A DNA stretch of 64,000 nt from JACRLV01 sp045863555 (GCA_045863555.1 BTUU01000012.1:1-64000); one strand, 5' to 3'. Shown: positions 27,607-37,780, counted from the stretch's first letter. Numbers and translations are program-made. The notes: generated from the letters alone by a model not told the origin.

Positions 27607-27834
27607 GGCTTGCCCCGAATTGTCCACCCGATGGCCCGGTTTGTCATCCCGAAATGGGGCAAGGGCGAAATGTGAAAGGCCGAAGGTGAGTTGGACTCGC
27701 GCGGGCCCGTGCACCGGCTCTTCCCCGTTCGCCCGCCCGTGCCGCCTTGCATCCATCCGGATTCGGTTCTAGGATTCAGGTACAGGGGTTGCAAGCTGGC
27801 GAGTCGGGCGAAACCTGCCGGGGGCATTGGTGCC

Positions 27835-28275
27835 ATGGCGGCTCTTCAACAGTCAAACTACCGTTCGCCCACCGCGCACTGGGTCATCGCCGTCCTGCTC
27901 GCCTTCATCGCCGGGATGCTCTTTTCCCGCGGCGGCGACTCGCGGACCGCACTCGCCCAGAACAACGCCGCGGCCGGCTCCCGGGGCGTCTATGCCTTTA
28001 CGGGCCAGCTCGACCAGAACCAGTACGGCCTGTTCATGCTGGATATTGAACAGGGGACGATCTGGGTGTACGAAATGGACCAGGTGAACGGGACGCACAA
28101 GCTTCGGCTGACGGCCGCCCGCTCCTGGGTTTTCGACCGGTACCTGAAGGACTTCAACGGAGCCGAGCCGACGCCGGAGATGATCCGCGATCTGCTCAGC
28201 AAGCAGCGGATTCCCCCGGCCGCGGACGCGCCGGCGGGCGATTCGGCGACGCCCAAAACGGGCGAGAACAACTGA
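27835..28275 (+). CDS. Conserved hypothetical single-pass membrane protein
   Basis: A 146-residue protein with one N-terminal helix (about residues 16-32, 'WVIAVLLAFIAGMLFSRGG') and an extracytoplasmic domain of about 70 residues ('GVYAFTGQLDQNQYGLFMLD', 'IWVYEMD', 'LTAARSWVFDRYLKDFN'). I have a general impression of similar small proteins in planctomycetes but know no function. ATG 27835 puts the helix at the N-terminus. It lies 24 bp upstream of the next gene and is probably co-transcribed with it. Confidence 0.7.
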   Translation: MAALQQSNYRSPTAHWVIAVLLAFIAGMLFSRGGDSRTALAQNNAAAGSRGVYAFTGQLDQNQYGLFMLDIEQGTIWVYEMDQVNGTHKLRLTAARSWVFDRYLKDFNGAEPTPEMIRDLLSKQRIPPAADAPAGDSATPKTGENN

Positions 28276-28299
28276 CGCACGCGCACGGAGAGATGCGAG

Positions 28300-29160
28300 A
28301 TGGCCAAGCCGTTCTACTCGATGGAAGAGGTTTGCAAGCTCCTCGGCAAGGACCAGGACGGCGTGAAGGCGCTTGTCCGCGACCAGAAGCTCCGTGAATT
28401 CCGCGACGCGGGCAAGGTCTTCTTCAAGGCCGACGAGGTCGACAAGCTCGCCGGCCGCGGCGGAAGTGAAGTCGTGCTCGAATCGGCCGAAGACGAGTTG
28501 CCCAGCCTCGACGCGGGCGGCGGCACGAGCATGATCGGCCTCGCCCCGATGGACGACGACGACGACGCCAAGAAGAAGAAAGAGGGCACGGTCATCACGA
28601 CCAGCGGCATCGACGTCTTCGACGACGATGAGCTGGAAATCGAGACCGACCCGATGGCCAAGACGACCATCACCGAGGGCGCGGGCGACCAGGTGTCGCT
28701 TGAGGGCACGGGCAGCGGCTCGGGCCTGCTCGACCTGACGCGCGAGTCGGACGACACGTCGCTCGGCGCGGAACTGCTCGACGAAATCTACCCCGGCGAA
28801 GACGAGACCGTCCCCGCGAAGCCGGCCAAGCCCGCGGCGAAGCGCGCCCCTGCGCCGGAGCCCGAGGAAGAGCCCGAGCCGGCCTACGCCGCGGTCGAGG
28901 CGGCCGAGCCGGTCCTCGCGCCGAAGGTCGTCGCCGGCGACGCGTCGGAAGGCGTCATGGACGGCCTGATGGTCGGCGGGTCGATCCTGCTGACGGTCGC
29001 GGCCAGCGTCGTCGCAGGGGCGATGCAGGGTTACCTGCCGGACTATGGCAAGTACCTGAGCAGCAACTTCCTGATCTTCCTGGCAGGCGGCGTCGGCGTC
29101 TGCGCGATCGGCGCACTGCTGGGCTGGGTCATGGGCCGCGCGGCCGCGCCGAAGCGCTGA
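28300..29160 (+). CDS. Membrane protein with N-terminal helix-turn-helix-like domain
   Basis: A 286-residue protein. The first 60 residues ('YSMEEVCKLLGKDQDGVKAL', 'GKVFFKADEVDKLAGR') look like an excisionase/MerR-type winged helix. A long acidic disordered region follows (DDDDDAKKKK and Asp/Glu-rich stretches), then a Pro/Ala/Glu linker and two membrane helices (about 220-245 and 255-280). An N-terminal DNA-binding fold joined to a membrane anchor is unusual; the HTH may bind protein rather than DNA. A good ribosome binding site (GGAGAG) precedes ATG 28300. Confidence 0.75.
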   Translation: MAKPFYSMEEVCKLLGKDQDGVKALVRDQKLREFRDAGKVFFKADEVDKLAGRGGSEVVLESAEDELPSLDAGGGTSMIGLAPMDDDDDAKKKKEGTVITTSGIDVFDDDELEIETDPMAKTTITEGAGDQVSLEGTGSGSGLLDLTRESDDTSLGAELLDEIYPGEDETVPAKPAKPAAKRAPAPEPEEEPEPAYAAVEAAEPVLAPKVVAGDASEGVMDGLMVGGSILLTVAASVVAGAMQGYLPDYGKYLSSNFLIFLAGGVGVCAIGALLGWVMGRAAAPKR

Positions 29161-29190
29161 GCGGATCCACTTTGCCTGAATTGACTTTCG

Positions 29191-29222
29191 AACGCCCGCG
29201 CTGCTCCGGCTGTGCGGGCGTT
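29191..29222 (+). terminator. Terminator-like hairpin
   Basis: A perfect 9-bp stem, AACGCCCGC/GCGGGCGTT, with a 14-nt loop lies 30 bp after the stop of the 28300 gene and before pyrC. The 3' side ends TTCTCG rather than in a U-tract, so it is a weak intrinsic terminator at best. Confidence 0.5.
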
Positions 29223-29306
29223 CTCGTGTCGCCGCATCCCCCGCGCGTCGCCCCTTGGCTGCCCCTATGATACCCCCGGCAGCGCGGCCGGCGTTGCGCT
29301 GCCGCG

Positions 29307-30641
29307 ATGTCGGAGACCCACCCAGCCATGCCAGACTCAGCCCACAGCGCGCCCCGTCCCGATCCGATCCTCATCCGCGGCGGGCGACTCATCGATCCGT
29401 CGCGCGGCTTCGATGACGTCGTCGACATCCTCCTGGCCGACGGCCGCGTCGCCGCGATCGATCGCAATCTCCGTCAGAGCGCGCCGACTACGATCGACGC
29501 CCGCGACCAGATCGTCTGCCCCGGCCTGATCGACATGCACGTCCACCTGCGCGAGCCCGGCAACGAAGAGAAGGAGACGATCGAATCGGGCACGGCGGCC
29601 GCCGTTGCCGGCGGCTTCACGGCCGTCGCGTGCATGCCCAACACGCAGCCGGCGCTCGACGACGACACACAGATCGAGTTCGTTCTGCGACAGGCGTCGC
29701 GCGCGGCGCACGCGCGTGTCTACCCGATCGGCGCGATCACAAAACGCCGCGAAGGCAAGGAACTGGCCGAGATCGGCCTGATGGTCCGCACCGGTGCGGT
29801 CGCGTTCAGCGATGACGGCGTGGGCGTCGCGGATCCCGGGGTGTGCCTGCGGGCGATGCAGTACATCGGCATGTTCGACAAGCTGTTCATCCAGCACTGC
29901 GAGGATCACACGCTTGCCGGGCGCGGCGTCATGCACGCAGGACCGACATCGACGAAGCTCGGATTGCCGGGGATTCCGGGCATCGCCGAGGACCTGATGG
30001 TGCAGCGGGACATCACACTGGCACGGCAGGCGAACGTGCGCTACCACGTCGCCCACATCTCCACGGCGGGCGCGGTGGACCTCGTGCGCCAGGCGAAGAA
30101 GGCCGGGCAGCGCGTCACGACGGAAGTCTGCCCGCACCACCTGCTTCTGACGGACGAAGCGTGTGAGACGTACGACCCGAATTTCAAGATGAATCCGCCG
30201 CTCCGGTCGAAGCGCGACGTCGAGGCGTGCCTCGAGGGCGTGCGCGATGGCACGATCGACTGCCTCATCACCGATCACGCCCCGCACCAGGATTCCGAAA
30301 AGGAACTGGGCTTCCAGGAAGCCCCCTTCGGCATCATCGGCCTCGAAACGTCGCTGGCCCTGTTCATCAAGGCCCTCATCGAACCGAAGATCCTCGACTG
30401 GTCGCGGCTGATCGACGCGATGTCGACGCGGCAGGCGCGACTCCTCGGCGTGAAGGGCGGGTCGCTGGCGGTCGGCGACGTGGCCGATGTCACGGTCTTC
30501 GATCCGAATCTGCGCTGGACGATCCGGGCGTCCGAGGGCCGGTCGCGGAGCCGGAACACGCCATTCAATGGCTGGAACGTGACCGGCCGGGCGACGGCGA
30601 CGATCGTGGGCGGGATGCTGCGGTATCAACTGAGCCGGTAG
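29307..30641 (+). CDS. pyrC: Dihydroorotase
   Basis: Third step of de novo pyrimidine synthesis: cyclises N-carbamoyl-aspartate to dihydroorotate. The 444-residue length and sequence fit the class I (PyrC type I) amidohydrolases. Zn ligands are visible in 'DMHVHLREPG' (His78, His80), in 'VCPHHLLLTD' and in 'ITDHAPHQDSEK'. 'CMPNTQPALDD' and 'GVKGGSLAVGDVADVTVFDP' are also typical. A second Met seven codons in (29328) is an alternative start. No other pyr gene is adjacent; aroC converges on it with a 22-bp gap. Confidence 0.96.
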   Translation: MSETHPAMPDSAHSAPRPDPILIRGGRLIDPSRGFDDVVDILLADGRVAAIDRNLRQSAPTTIDARDQIVCPGLIDMHVHLREPGNEEKETIESGTAAAVAGGFTAVACMPNTQPALDDDTQIEFVLRQASRAAHARVYPIGAITKRREGKELAEIGLMVRTGAVAFSDDGVGVADPGVCLRAMQYIGMFDKLFIQHCEDHTLAGRGVMHAGPTSTKLGLPGIPGIAEDLMVQRDITLARQANVRYHVAHISTAGAVDLVRQAKKAGQRVTTEVCPHHLLLTDEACETYDPNFKMNPPLRSKRDVEACLEGVRDGTIDCLITDHAPHQDSEKELGFQEAPFGIIGLETSLALFIKALIEPKILDWSRLIDAMSTRQARLLGVKGGSLAVGDVADVTVFDPNLRWTIRASEGRSRSRNTPFNGWNVTGRATATIVGGMLRYQLSR

Positions 30642-30663
30642 CGGCGGACGCGCGTCACAGGCA

Positions 30664-31830
30664 TCAATGGCCCATCGTCGCGAGCCTGCGAACGGCCTCG
30701 CAATAGTACTCATAGGCGGCGCGACTTTCGCCGAGCGTGTCGCCGCCAAACTTGTCCAGCCACGCACGAGCCACTTCAAACGCGACCACGTTCTCCGCGA
30801 CGACACTCGCGGCCGGGACTGCGCAGACGTCGCTGCGCTCGTAGTCGCTCCGCTCGGACGCGAGCGTGCGGAGATTCACGCTGTCCATGCCTTGAAGAAG
30901 CGTACTGATCGGCTTCATTGCTCCGCGAACGACGAGCGGCATGCCGTTCGTCATGCCGCCCTCGAGCCCGCCGGCGCGGTTGGTGTCGCGAACGAAGCCG
31001 AAATTCGGCGAGTTCCGCTGCAACGGATCGAACCGGATCGCATCGTGCACGCGGCTGCCCGGCTGGCGCGCCGCGTCGAAGCCCAGGCCGATCTCGACGC
31101 CCTTGAACGCCTGGATCGATCCGACCGCCTGCATCAGACGCCCGTCGAGCTTCTGCTGCCAGCTCGCGCAGGAGCCCAGGCCGATCGGCAGGCCGAAGAC
31201 GCGCACCTCGACGATCCCGCCGAGCGTGTCCTTGTCGATTTTCGCCTGGCGGACCGCCGCGATCATCAAGTTGGCCGCGGCGCCGTCCGGCGTGAACGCA
31301 TCGTTGTCATCGCGCGCGGCCGCGAGCGCGGCGGCGGTCGCATCATCGGCGACGGCCGCCCGAACGCCCCCGATCTCCGAGACGAAACCGACGCACTCGA
31401 CGCCAAATTCGCGCAGCAGGCACTTCGCCAGCGCTCCCGCCGCGACCCGACCGGCAGTCTCGCGCGCCGAGGCACGCTCCAGCGTCTCGCGGCAGTCAGT
31501 CGTGAGCCACTTGATGCTCCCCGCAAGGTCGGCGTGGCCGGGCCGTGGTCGATGCACCGGCGGCGCATCGTCAAGCCGCGCGTCGCGATTGACGATCTGC
31601 ATGACGAGCGGCGAGCCGATCGAGACGCCTCGGCGCACGCCCGAAAGCAGCGTGACCGCGTCAGACTCGATCTTCATCCGCCCGCCGCGCCCATAGCCGC
31701 CCTGCCGCCGCTTCAGCTCACCGTTGATCAGCGCGAGATCCACCGTGACGCCGGCGGGAAGGCCTTCGACAAGAACGGTCAGCGCGGGGCCGTGAGATTC
31801 GCCCGCGGTGCGATAGGTGAAGTCGGCCAT
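30664..31830 (-). CDS. aroC: Chorismate synthase
   Basis: Last step of the shikimate pathway: removes phosphate from EPSP to give chorismate, using reduced FMN. The 388-residue protein has the signatures 'TAGESHGPALTVLVEGLPAG', 'RRQGGYGRGGRMKIE', 'RPRPGHADLAG', 'ERASARETAGRVAAGALAK' and 'GGMTNGMPLVVRGAMKPI'. Length is as expected. The gene stands alone between pyrC and the T6SS block; 36 bp separate its start from the stop of tagF on the same strand, so it could be read from the T6SS transcript. Confidence 0.97.
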   Translation of the reverse strand: MADFTYRTAGESHGPALTVLVEGLPAGVTVDLALINGELKRRQGGYGRGGRMKIESDAVTLLSGVRRGVSIGSPLVMQIVNRDARLDDAPPVHRPRPGHADLAGSIKWLTTDCRETLERASARETAGRVAAGALAKCLLREFGVECVGFVSEIGGVRAAVADDATAAALAAARDDNDAFTPDGAAANLMIAAVRQAKIDKDTLGGIVEVRVFGLPIGLGSCASWQQKLDGRLMQAVGSIQAFKGVEIGLGFDAARQPGSRVHDAIRFDPLQRNSPNFGFVRDTNRAGGLEGGMTNGMPLVVRGAMKPISTLLQGMDSVNLRTLASERSDYERSDVCAVPAASVVAENVVAFEVARAWLDKFGGDTLGESRAAYEYYCEAVRRLATMGH

Positions 31831-31866
31831 TCCCGGATTCTACCGCGGCCGCTCGTGGCGGGCGGT

Positions 31867-32874
31867 TCAGGGCTTCGGCGCGTTCTCGGCCATCCACGCG
31901 AGCAACGACGTCGGCGCGGCGGGCAGCGGGGCTAGCGGCGGCGCGTCGGGCGCGAGCGTGGGCAGGCCGGAGGCATGCTCGACAAACCCATAGATCGGCT
32001 CGTCGCTCGTGAGAATCTGGAAATCATCGGGCAGCACGGGCCGGACGAGGAGCTGAAGCGCGGCCGGCGCCGCAGGCGATGAGCCGGCCGGAGCGACGAT
32101 GCCGATGGGGCGGTTCAGCTTCGTGAGGAGCGGTTCGAGCCACTTGAGCCAGCAATAAGTCTGGGACAGCGTGGGTATCGACGGAGCGAGCGGGCAGCTC
32201 AGCGCGAGCTCATCGAGAACGGCGGGCTGCGTCCGCCAGCGGTCCGCCCGGCGCAGCAACCCTGAGAACCAGAGCGCGGCGTCGAACTCGGGCGATCCGG
32301 ACCAGGCTGCGACCCAGTCGGTCGCGTTGATCGTCGCGGCGGCCCGCTGAGCTTCCGCGAGCCGGCCGCCGAGCAGATCCGACCGAAGCGTGACGGCGCG
32401 CTTCTGGAAGAACTTGTAGAAATCGCCGCCCTTGGCGACCGTGCCGATCTCGCCGTAGTAGCGCTCGAAGGTGGCGTGCAATTCGGCGGCGGCGAACCAG
32501 CGTTCGATCAGCGTATCGCCGAGTGATTCGGGCGGGCACGTGACAAAGAACGTGAACGGAAAGATGCGGCCGAGGCTGTCCCGGCTGTCCCAGAGGCTGG
32601 CGACCACGACCTCCCGGGAATCGGCCAGGCGAAGGAGCAGCCGCGAGGAATGAGTCGCGCGGCCGTCGTGGCGGGCGGGCGTGCGCATCCAGGCGAGCCG
32701 GCCCGCATCGAGCCACTGCGAAAACGCGGTGGGCAGGCCCGGCGAGACCTCGAGGCGACGGTACTCGGGATAGATGGGCAGCTTGCCGTAGGCGCGCAGA
32801 ACCGCGTCGACGGGCCTGCCGCCGTCGCCGCTGCCGGCGCCGAAGAGCTTCCCGAGAAAATCTCCTACTCCCAT
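31867..32874 (-). CDS. tagF: Type VI secretion-associated protein TagF-like
   Basis: A 335-residue protein of the TagF/ImpM family, which in Pseudomonas acts as a post-translational repressor of T6SS assembly. The N-terminal half matches ('AYGKLPIYPEYRRLEVSPGL', 'FSQWLDAGRLAW', 'DSLGRIFPFTFFVTCPPE'). Its place directly after tssM supports the call. Start ATG 32874 lies 34 bp after the tssM stop. There is no PppA phosphatase fusion. Confidence 0.85.
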   Translation of the reverse strand: MGVGDFLGKLFGAGSGDGGRPVDAVLRAYGKLPIYPEYRRLEVSPGLPTAFSQWLDAGRLAWMRTPARHDGRATHSSRLLLRLADSREVVVASLWDSRDSLGRIFPFTFFVTCPPESLGDTLIERWFAAAELHATFERYYGEIGTVAKGGDFYKFFQKRAVTLRSDLLGGRLAEAQRAAATINATDWVAAWSGSPEFDAALWFSGLLRRADRWRTQPAVLDELALSCPLAPSIPTLSQTYCWLKWLEPLLTKLNRPIGIVAPAGSSPAAPAALQLLVRPVLPDDFQILTSDEPIYGFVEHASGLPTLAPDAPPLAPLPAAPTSLLAWMAENAPKP

Positions 32875-32908
32875 CGTTCAGGTGCTCCGAGCCCAGAGTC
32901 CGAGACGA

Positions 32909-35900
32909 TTACTGGTTCACCAGATACGCCCCCGCCTTATCCATGGTCGGGCGCGGACCCGGATCGACGAACGGCGGAACAGGCCCGGGGTAGGGCCGGT
33001 CAAACCGGATCGCGACGTCGAAACCGACCTGTTCCGATCCGGCCTGCTGCATGCGGATCTGAATCAGCCACTTGAGCCCGTCGGACTGCTGCTTCTCCGG
33101 AGGACCGATGAGCAGCAGCAGCGACCAGGGCGACCCCGGCAGCGACCAGGAAGTCGCCATCGGATCCGGGAACTTGGATGCGTCGACGCCTCCGAAGCGC
33201 TTCGACACCTTCGCCACGACGGTCGGATATTCGCGGCGTTCGAGCGACCATGCCTTTTCGAGCTTCCGATCCCCGGCCAGGCCGTCGAACGCGTCGATCG
33301 AAATGAGGTCAGGATCGCGCGGGTCCTTGCGGAACGGCTCGCTGATTTCGCGGCCGCTCTTGTTCAGGATCGGGAGGTTGATCTCGGCCTCGGTGTAGCC
33401 CGCGCCGGCGTCGGTGACGCCGGAACCGACGGCCTTCGCGATCGCGAGCTGAAGCGGGATCGGCGGCGGCAGCCGGTCGTTCAGATTCGCCTTGTCGGTG
33501 CCGTAGAGGAAGTCGATCCACTTCTGGCAGCGGGCGAGCGTGGCCCGCGTGACATGCGACTCCTCGGGGTGCAGCTCCTTGAGCATCCCGCCGTACTCGT
33601 CGTTGAACCGTGCCGCGGCGCGGAGGAAGCCGACGAACTCTTCGGCGGTGAGCGCCTCGGTCGCGAGCCGCTCCAGCCGGGCGCGGTTCGGTGAAGTGTC
33701 CGTCAAATCGGCGACGAGCGGGAATTTCCCGGCGCGGTCCTTGAACAGGTCGGTGAGCTTCTGGTCGAGGTGCTGCGTGAGCAGCCTGTTGCCGTAGCCC
33801 GCGAGATCGGTCAGGGCCCGCGCGGGCACGAATCGCTCGGGATCCACATCCTTCGCGTAGATGATCCTCTGGGAGAGCGCGGCGAGATTGGGCAGCGGCG
33901 TCCTCGGTTTCGGCCCCGCCTCGAGCGCCTTGACCTGGCGGGCATAGTCGGCGAACGCCTGGGTCAGCGTGGTTCCGTAGGTCGTGTCTCCAAAATCTTC
34001 ACGCGGGAGCGCATCGACGAAGGGCTTGAGCTGCGTGGGCAGGAAGACCGACGCCGTACGCGTCTGTACGCCCTCTTGGCGGATGAAGGTCCAGACGCGC
34101 TTGTCGAGTTCCTTGGCGCCATCGAGTTCGAAGGCGGTGAGAACCGCCTCGCGAACCAGTGCGTTCAGCCGGGCCGCGACCCGCCGCGCCAGCTCATCCC
34201 CCCGGTCGCCGATCTCCTTCTGGAAAGTCGGCCAGTCCATTTCCTTGCCGTCGCGGCAGCGCTCCAGCAGCGCAAGCGTCTTTTCGTCGAAGAAGAGCGT
34301 CGGGCGGGTATAGACCCGGTTCCAGTCGGTGTAATAGCCGTTCACATACGCCGCCGCGGCCTCGTCGAGGGCCGAAACCAGCTGCTTCGTGCCGCCGATC
34401 TTCTCCAGCGCGTCGCGCGTCGTCATGTACGTGCGCAGCGTGCGGGCGAGAAACTCGCGCGAGTGGTAGGTCGCGAGGATCATCTCGCCGGATTCCGGCG
34501 CGAGCTGCCCTTCGGCCGCGGCCGTCGTCGCGCGCGGCGGCGTGCGCGTGCGCAGGCCATCGTCGTCGGCGGGTTTTGCCTCCGGCTGCGGGACCGCGGG
34601 CTCGGCAGGTCTGGCGGCGACCTGGTTGAACTTGTGGTACTCGAACGGCAGCGCGTCGACCTTGGGCTGGTCGAAGCCCGGCACCAGCCGTCCGAGGCCG
34701 CGAAGATCGCCCGAAAGCGTCGCGCTCGCCGCCTTGGCCATCTCGCCGATGAGGAAGCTGCGGCCGGTGAGTTCCTTCCCGCGCCAGATGAGGCTCGCGA
34801 AGTCGAAAAGCTCAACGGGCCTCCAGAATTCGCTGACGCCCTCCATGGTCCGCCGGATTGTCGTGCGGCGGTTCTCCTCGCTGAGGCTCTCCGCAGCCAC
34901 CTTCGCCTTGACGACGGCGATGATGCGGGCAAGACCGCGGCTGGCGTTCGGATCGGCGGCGACGTCGGACAGAAGCGCCGGCCACGTCGAGAAGTCCTTG
35001 AGCTGAGCGACGAGATTCTCGACCGGAGAGGCGGCGTCGAGGATCTCCTTCAGGTAGGTCTTGACCTCCTTGCCGGGGCCGAGGGCCTGCGAATGGAGGC
35101 GGACGACGGGCGGTTCGGCCCGCGGCGCTCCGTCGCGCGACTCCTCGAATTCGATCAGATTCATCTTCGCGTAGTAATCGAGCGGATCCTCGCCGGCGGG
35201 TACGTTGAGCTTCTCAAGAACGTCCTTGAGCTGATCATCGAGACGCTTGCTCAGGCGATCGCTGCTCTGCCGGATCTCCGCATAGACCGTGTACTGTGGC
35301 GATCCCGCCTGCGCGGTGGGCTCCGGCGCGCCGTCGCCGAGGGCGTCCGTGAGGACCTTGAAGTCCTGCTGCCACAGCGATGCGATCGCGCCGCGGACGT
35401 CGCGCAGGCGCTGGATCGTGTTCTTTTCCTTCACATAGGGCAGCGACGTCTGGTTGTTCTTCAGGTATGCGTGAAGCGCCTTGAACGCGCCCGCGAAGGT
35501 ATCCGGGAGTTCAGACAGTTCGAAATCGTCGATCTTCTCCAGTCCGGTGGTGAGCTTCTTGTATTCCTCGCCCGCGGCGATGAAGTCCTGGAGTGCATTG
35601 GCCTCGCCGCCGGATCCTGCCTTCGACGCCGCCTCAAAACGCGGGCCCAGGGCCAGAATCGCGTCGTAGCGGGAGCGGAGGTTCTGAACCGCGGCGACAA
35701 ACCCGAGCCAGTATCGGAGCCGCGGATCGGTGTTATCCGCCTTGAGGTCGATGCGCGGCTCCCAATAGGCGGCGATCTCCGTCGCGCCCTTCTTCACGGC
35801 CGCGGTCATCGCGTCGCGGTCGAGGCCGAGCTTGCCGAGCACCTCGATCGCGAAGCGCACCCGGGCTGGCTCGAGTTCCTCGAGCGCGAGGCGGACCTGC

Positions 35901-37780
35901 TCCGCGGCTTCCGCACCGGTCTTGGCTCCGCCGAGGAACGCGAGCATGCGCTCGAAGTCCTTGGCCCGCTGTTCCGCCTCCGTGCGCGTGATGGGCTTCT
36001 GGTTTTCCTGGCCGACGTAATGCCCGTACCACTTGGTATAGGCGCCGAGCGCCGAAAGGAAACTCTCGCGGCCGGTCGCGTCCTTCAGCGTGTCGCGGTT
36101 GACCTCATTGAGCTTTGCTCCGACCTGCTCCAGCGTGGGCTTGATGATGGCGCGGGCGACGAAATTCGCGTGGATCTGCTCGACCGCGCTGCGGGGCTCG
36201 TTCAGGTTCGCACCGATGAACAGCAGCCGGGCGTACCAGCCCGATGTGCCCGCGAACTTGTCATAATGAGCGCGGAGCTGCTGGGCCAGGCGCACGTTTT
36301 CCGCCAGGTCGGAGAATTTCGCCCCGCGCGCGCCCTGCTCGGCCAGGATGACCTTCTTGGCCTCCTCGCAGTCCTTCTGCGGATCCTCGACCAGCGACTT
36401 GACCTTGTAGCTGCCCAGGAAGAACAGCGTGCCCAGCAGCAGCACGACCGCGGAGCCCCCGTACCAGACCAGCCGGCGCATGCGCTTGTTCAGCGAAACC
36501 GCCTTCGCCGATCGGAAAACCAGGCCGCTCTCCGGAAAGACCTTCTTGTCGTAGAAATCGTGGATGAAGAACGCCTTCGAATCCGCCGCTTTCGGCGCGC
36601 GCTCGCTGATCGTCACGCCGCTGCGGCCGCGCGAGAAGACGCTGAAGATCGGCGCGCCTTCCTGCACGGCGGACGTGAAATAGAAGCCGCGGAAGAACGG
36701 CGGTTCGACCAGCGGGCTCTTCTGGAAGATCGTCCCGATGAAGTCGTCGAGGGGCTTGCCCAGTTCGCGGAACGCCTCGGGAAACGTGACGATCATCCCC
36801 AGCTCGTCGTCGGTGGCCTTCCGCTGGAGGTAGCGCATGGCCCAATCGCGCAGCCGGCCGTGTACCGAATCGAACGCGTCACGGAAGCCGGAGGGTTCGT
36901 AGGCTTCCTGGAATTCGCCCGGCCGCGACCAGCCGAACATCTGGTTTCGCTGCTGGAGGTCGACGCGGATTTCCTCGAAGAACTCGCTGAATCCGCCGAC
37001 GAGGTCCATCTTCGTAACCAGCACGAAGGTCGGGAAGCGCACGCCGAGCGTCTGGTGAATCTGTCGCAGCCGCTCGCGGAGAACCGCGGCCTTGGCCATG
37101 CGCTCGTCGGGCGTGTCGCGCAGGAGCTTGTCTGCGGGCAGTGCGATGATGACGCCGTTGATCGGGCAGCGGGGACGGTTTCCCTTGAGGAGCTTCAGGA
37201 AATACTCCCATTCAACCTTGTCGGTCGTGCCCTCTTCCTGAAACGCGATTCGCCCGGCGGTGTCGAGGATCACGGCTTCGTTGGTGAACCACCAGTTGTA
37301 GTTTCGCGTGCCGCCGAAGCCCGGCACCTCATCGCGGCCGAGCGGAAAGTCGAGGCCGGAATTCGTCAGCGTCGAGGTCTTGCCGCAGCCGGGCTCGCCC
37401 ATGAGCACGAACCAGGGGAGCTTGTAGACGGAGAGGCCGTTCGTCTTGAGTTCGGCGAGCTTGGCCCGGAATTTCTCGCGGTAGATCTGCTCCTGCTCGG
37501 CGATATCGCCGCGCGTCGGCCCCTGCGAGCCGAGGGCGCTGCCCAGCTGGGAGGATTTCTTGCCCGAGAGCATCCGGCGGATGAGCCAGATGATCCCGAA
37601 GATCGCGAGGCCGACGCCGACGATAATGACGGCGATGATCTTGCCGCGCGTCGTCTTCAGAATCGGCAGGATGGCGAAGACCAGCGTCGCCAGCGAGCCG
37701 AAGCCCAGCAGCGCCAGCATCATCTGGACCGCCGGCGGCAGTTTGAAGAACTTCATCAATACGTCATTCACACTTTTCAC
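32909..37780 (-). CDS. tssM: Type VI secretion system membrane subunit TssM (IcmF)
   Basis: Inner-membrane core of the T6SS trans-envelope complex, contacting TssL and TssJ. About 1623 residues, somewhat longer than the typical 1100-1300. Two N-terminal helices (about 22-44 and 50-70) and a third near 437-457 frame a cytoplasmic NTPase domain with a Walker A 'GEPGCGKTS' near residue 131, 'FGGTRNYNWWFTNEAVILDT' and 'LPADKLL'. The large C-terminal part is periplasmic. The frame opens at a GTG at 37789, but GGAG is spaced properly only for the GTG at 37780, three codons in, which I prefer. It sits 42 bp after tssL. Confidence 0.93.
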   Translation of the reverse strand: MKSVNDVLMKFFKLPPAVQMMLALLGFGSLATLVFAILPILKTTRGKIIAVIIVGVGLAIFGIIWLIRRMLSGKKSSQLGSALGSQGPTRGDIAEQEQIYREKFRAKLAELKTNGLSVYKLPWFVLMGEPGCGKTSTLTNSGLDFPLGRDEVPGFGGTRNYNWWFTNEAVILDTAGRIAFQEEGTTDKVEWEYFLKLLKGNRPRCPINGVIIALPADKLLRDTPDERMAKAAVLRERLRQIHQTLGVRFPTFVLVTKMDLVGGFSEFFEEIRVDLQQRNQMFGWSRPGEFQEAYEPSGFRDAFDSVHGRLRDWAMRYLQRKATDDELGMIVTFPEAFRELGKPLDDFIGTIFQKSPLVEPPFFRGFYFTSAVQEGAPIFSVFSRGRSGVTISERAPKAADSKAFFIHDFYDKKVFPESGLVFRSAKAVSLNKRMRRLVWYGGSAVVLLLGTLFFLGSYKVKSLVEDPQKDCEEAKKVILAEQGARGAKFSDLAENVRLAQQLRAHYDKFAGTSGWYARLLFIGANLNEPRSAVEQIHANFVARAIIKPTLEQVGAKLNEVNRDTLKDATGRESFLSALGAYTKWYGHYVGQENQKPITRTEAEQRAKDFERMLAFLGGAKTGAEAAEQVRLALEELEPARVRFAIEVLGKLGLDRDAMTAAVKKGATEIAAYWEPRIDLKADNTDPRLRYWLGFVAAVQNLRSRYDAILALGPRFEAASKAGSGGEANALQDFIAAGEEYKKLTTGLEKIDDFELSELPDTFAGAFKALHAYLKNNQTSLPYVKEKNTIQRLRDVRGAIASLWQQDFKVLTDALGDGAPEPTAQAGSPQYTVYAEIRQSSDRLSKRLDDQLKDVLEKLNVPAGEDPLDYYAKMNLIEFEESRDGAPRAEPPVVRLHSQALGPGKEVKTYLKEILDAASPVENLVAQLKDFSTWPALLSDVAADPNASRGLARIIAVVKAKVAAESLSEENRRTTIRRTMEGVSEFWRPVELFDFASLIWRGKELTGRSFLIGEMAKAASATLSGDLRGLGRLVPGFDQPKVDALPFEYHKFNQVAARPAEPAVPQPEAKPADDDGLRTRTPPRATTAAAEGQLAPESGEMILATYHSREFLARTLRTYMTTRDALEKIGGTKQLVSALDEAAAAYVNGYYTDWNRVYTRPTLFFDEKTLALLERCRDGKEMDWPTFQKEIGDRGDELARRVAARLNALVREAVLTAFELDGAKELDKRVWTFIRQEGVQTRTASVFLPTQLKPFVDALPREDFGDTTYGTTLTQAFADYARQVKALEAGPKPRTPLPNLAALSQRIIYAKDVDPERFVPARALTDLAGYGNRLLTQHLDQKLTDLFKDRAGKFPLVADLTDTSPNRARLERLATEALTAEEFVGFLRAAARFNDEYGGMLKELHPEESHVTRATLARCQKWIDFLYGTDKANLNDRLPPPIPLQLAIAKAVGSGVTDAGAGYTEAEINLPILNKSGREISEPFRKDPRDPDLISIDAFDGLAGDRKLEKAWSLERREYPTVVAKVSKRFGGVDASKFPDPMATSWSLPGSPWSLLLLIGPPEKQQSDGLKWLIQIRMQQAGSEQVGFDVAIRFDRPYPGPVPPFVDPGPRPTMDKAGAYLVNQ

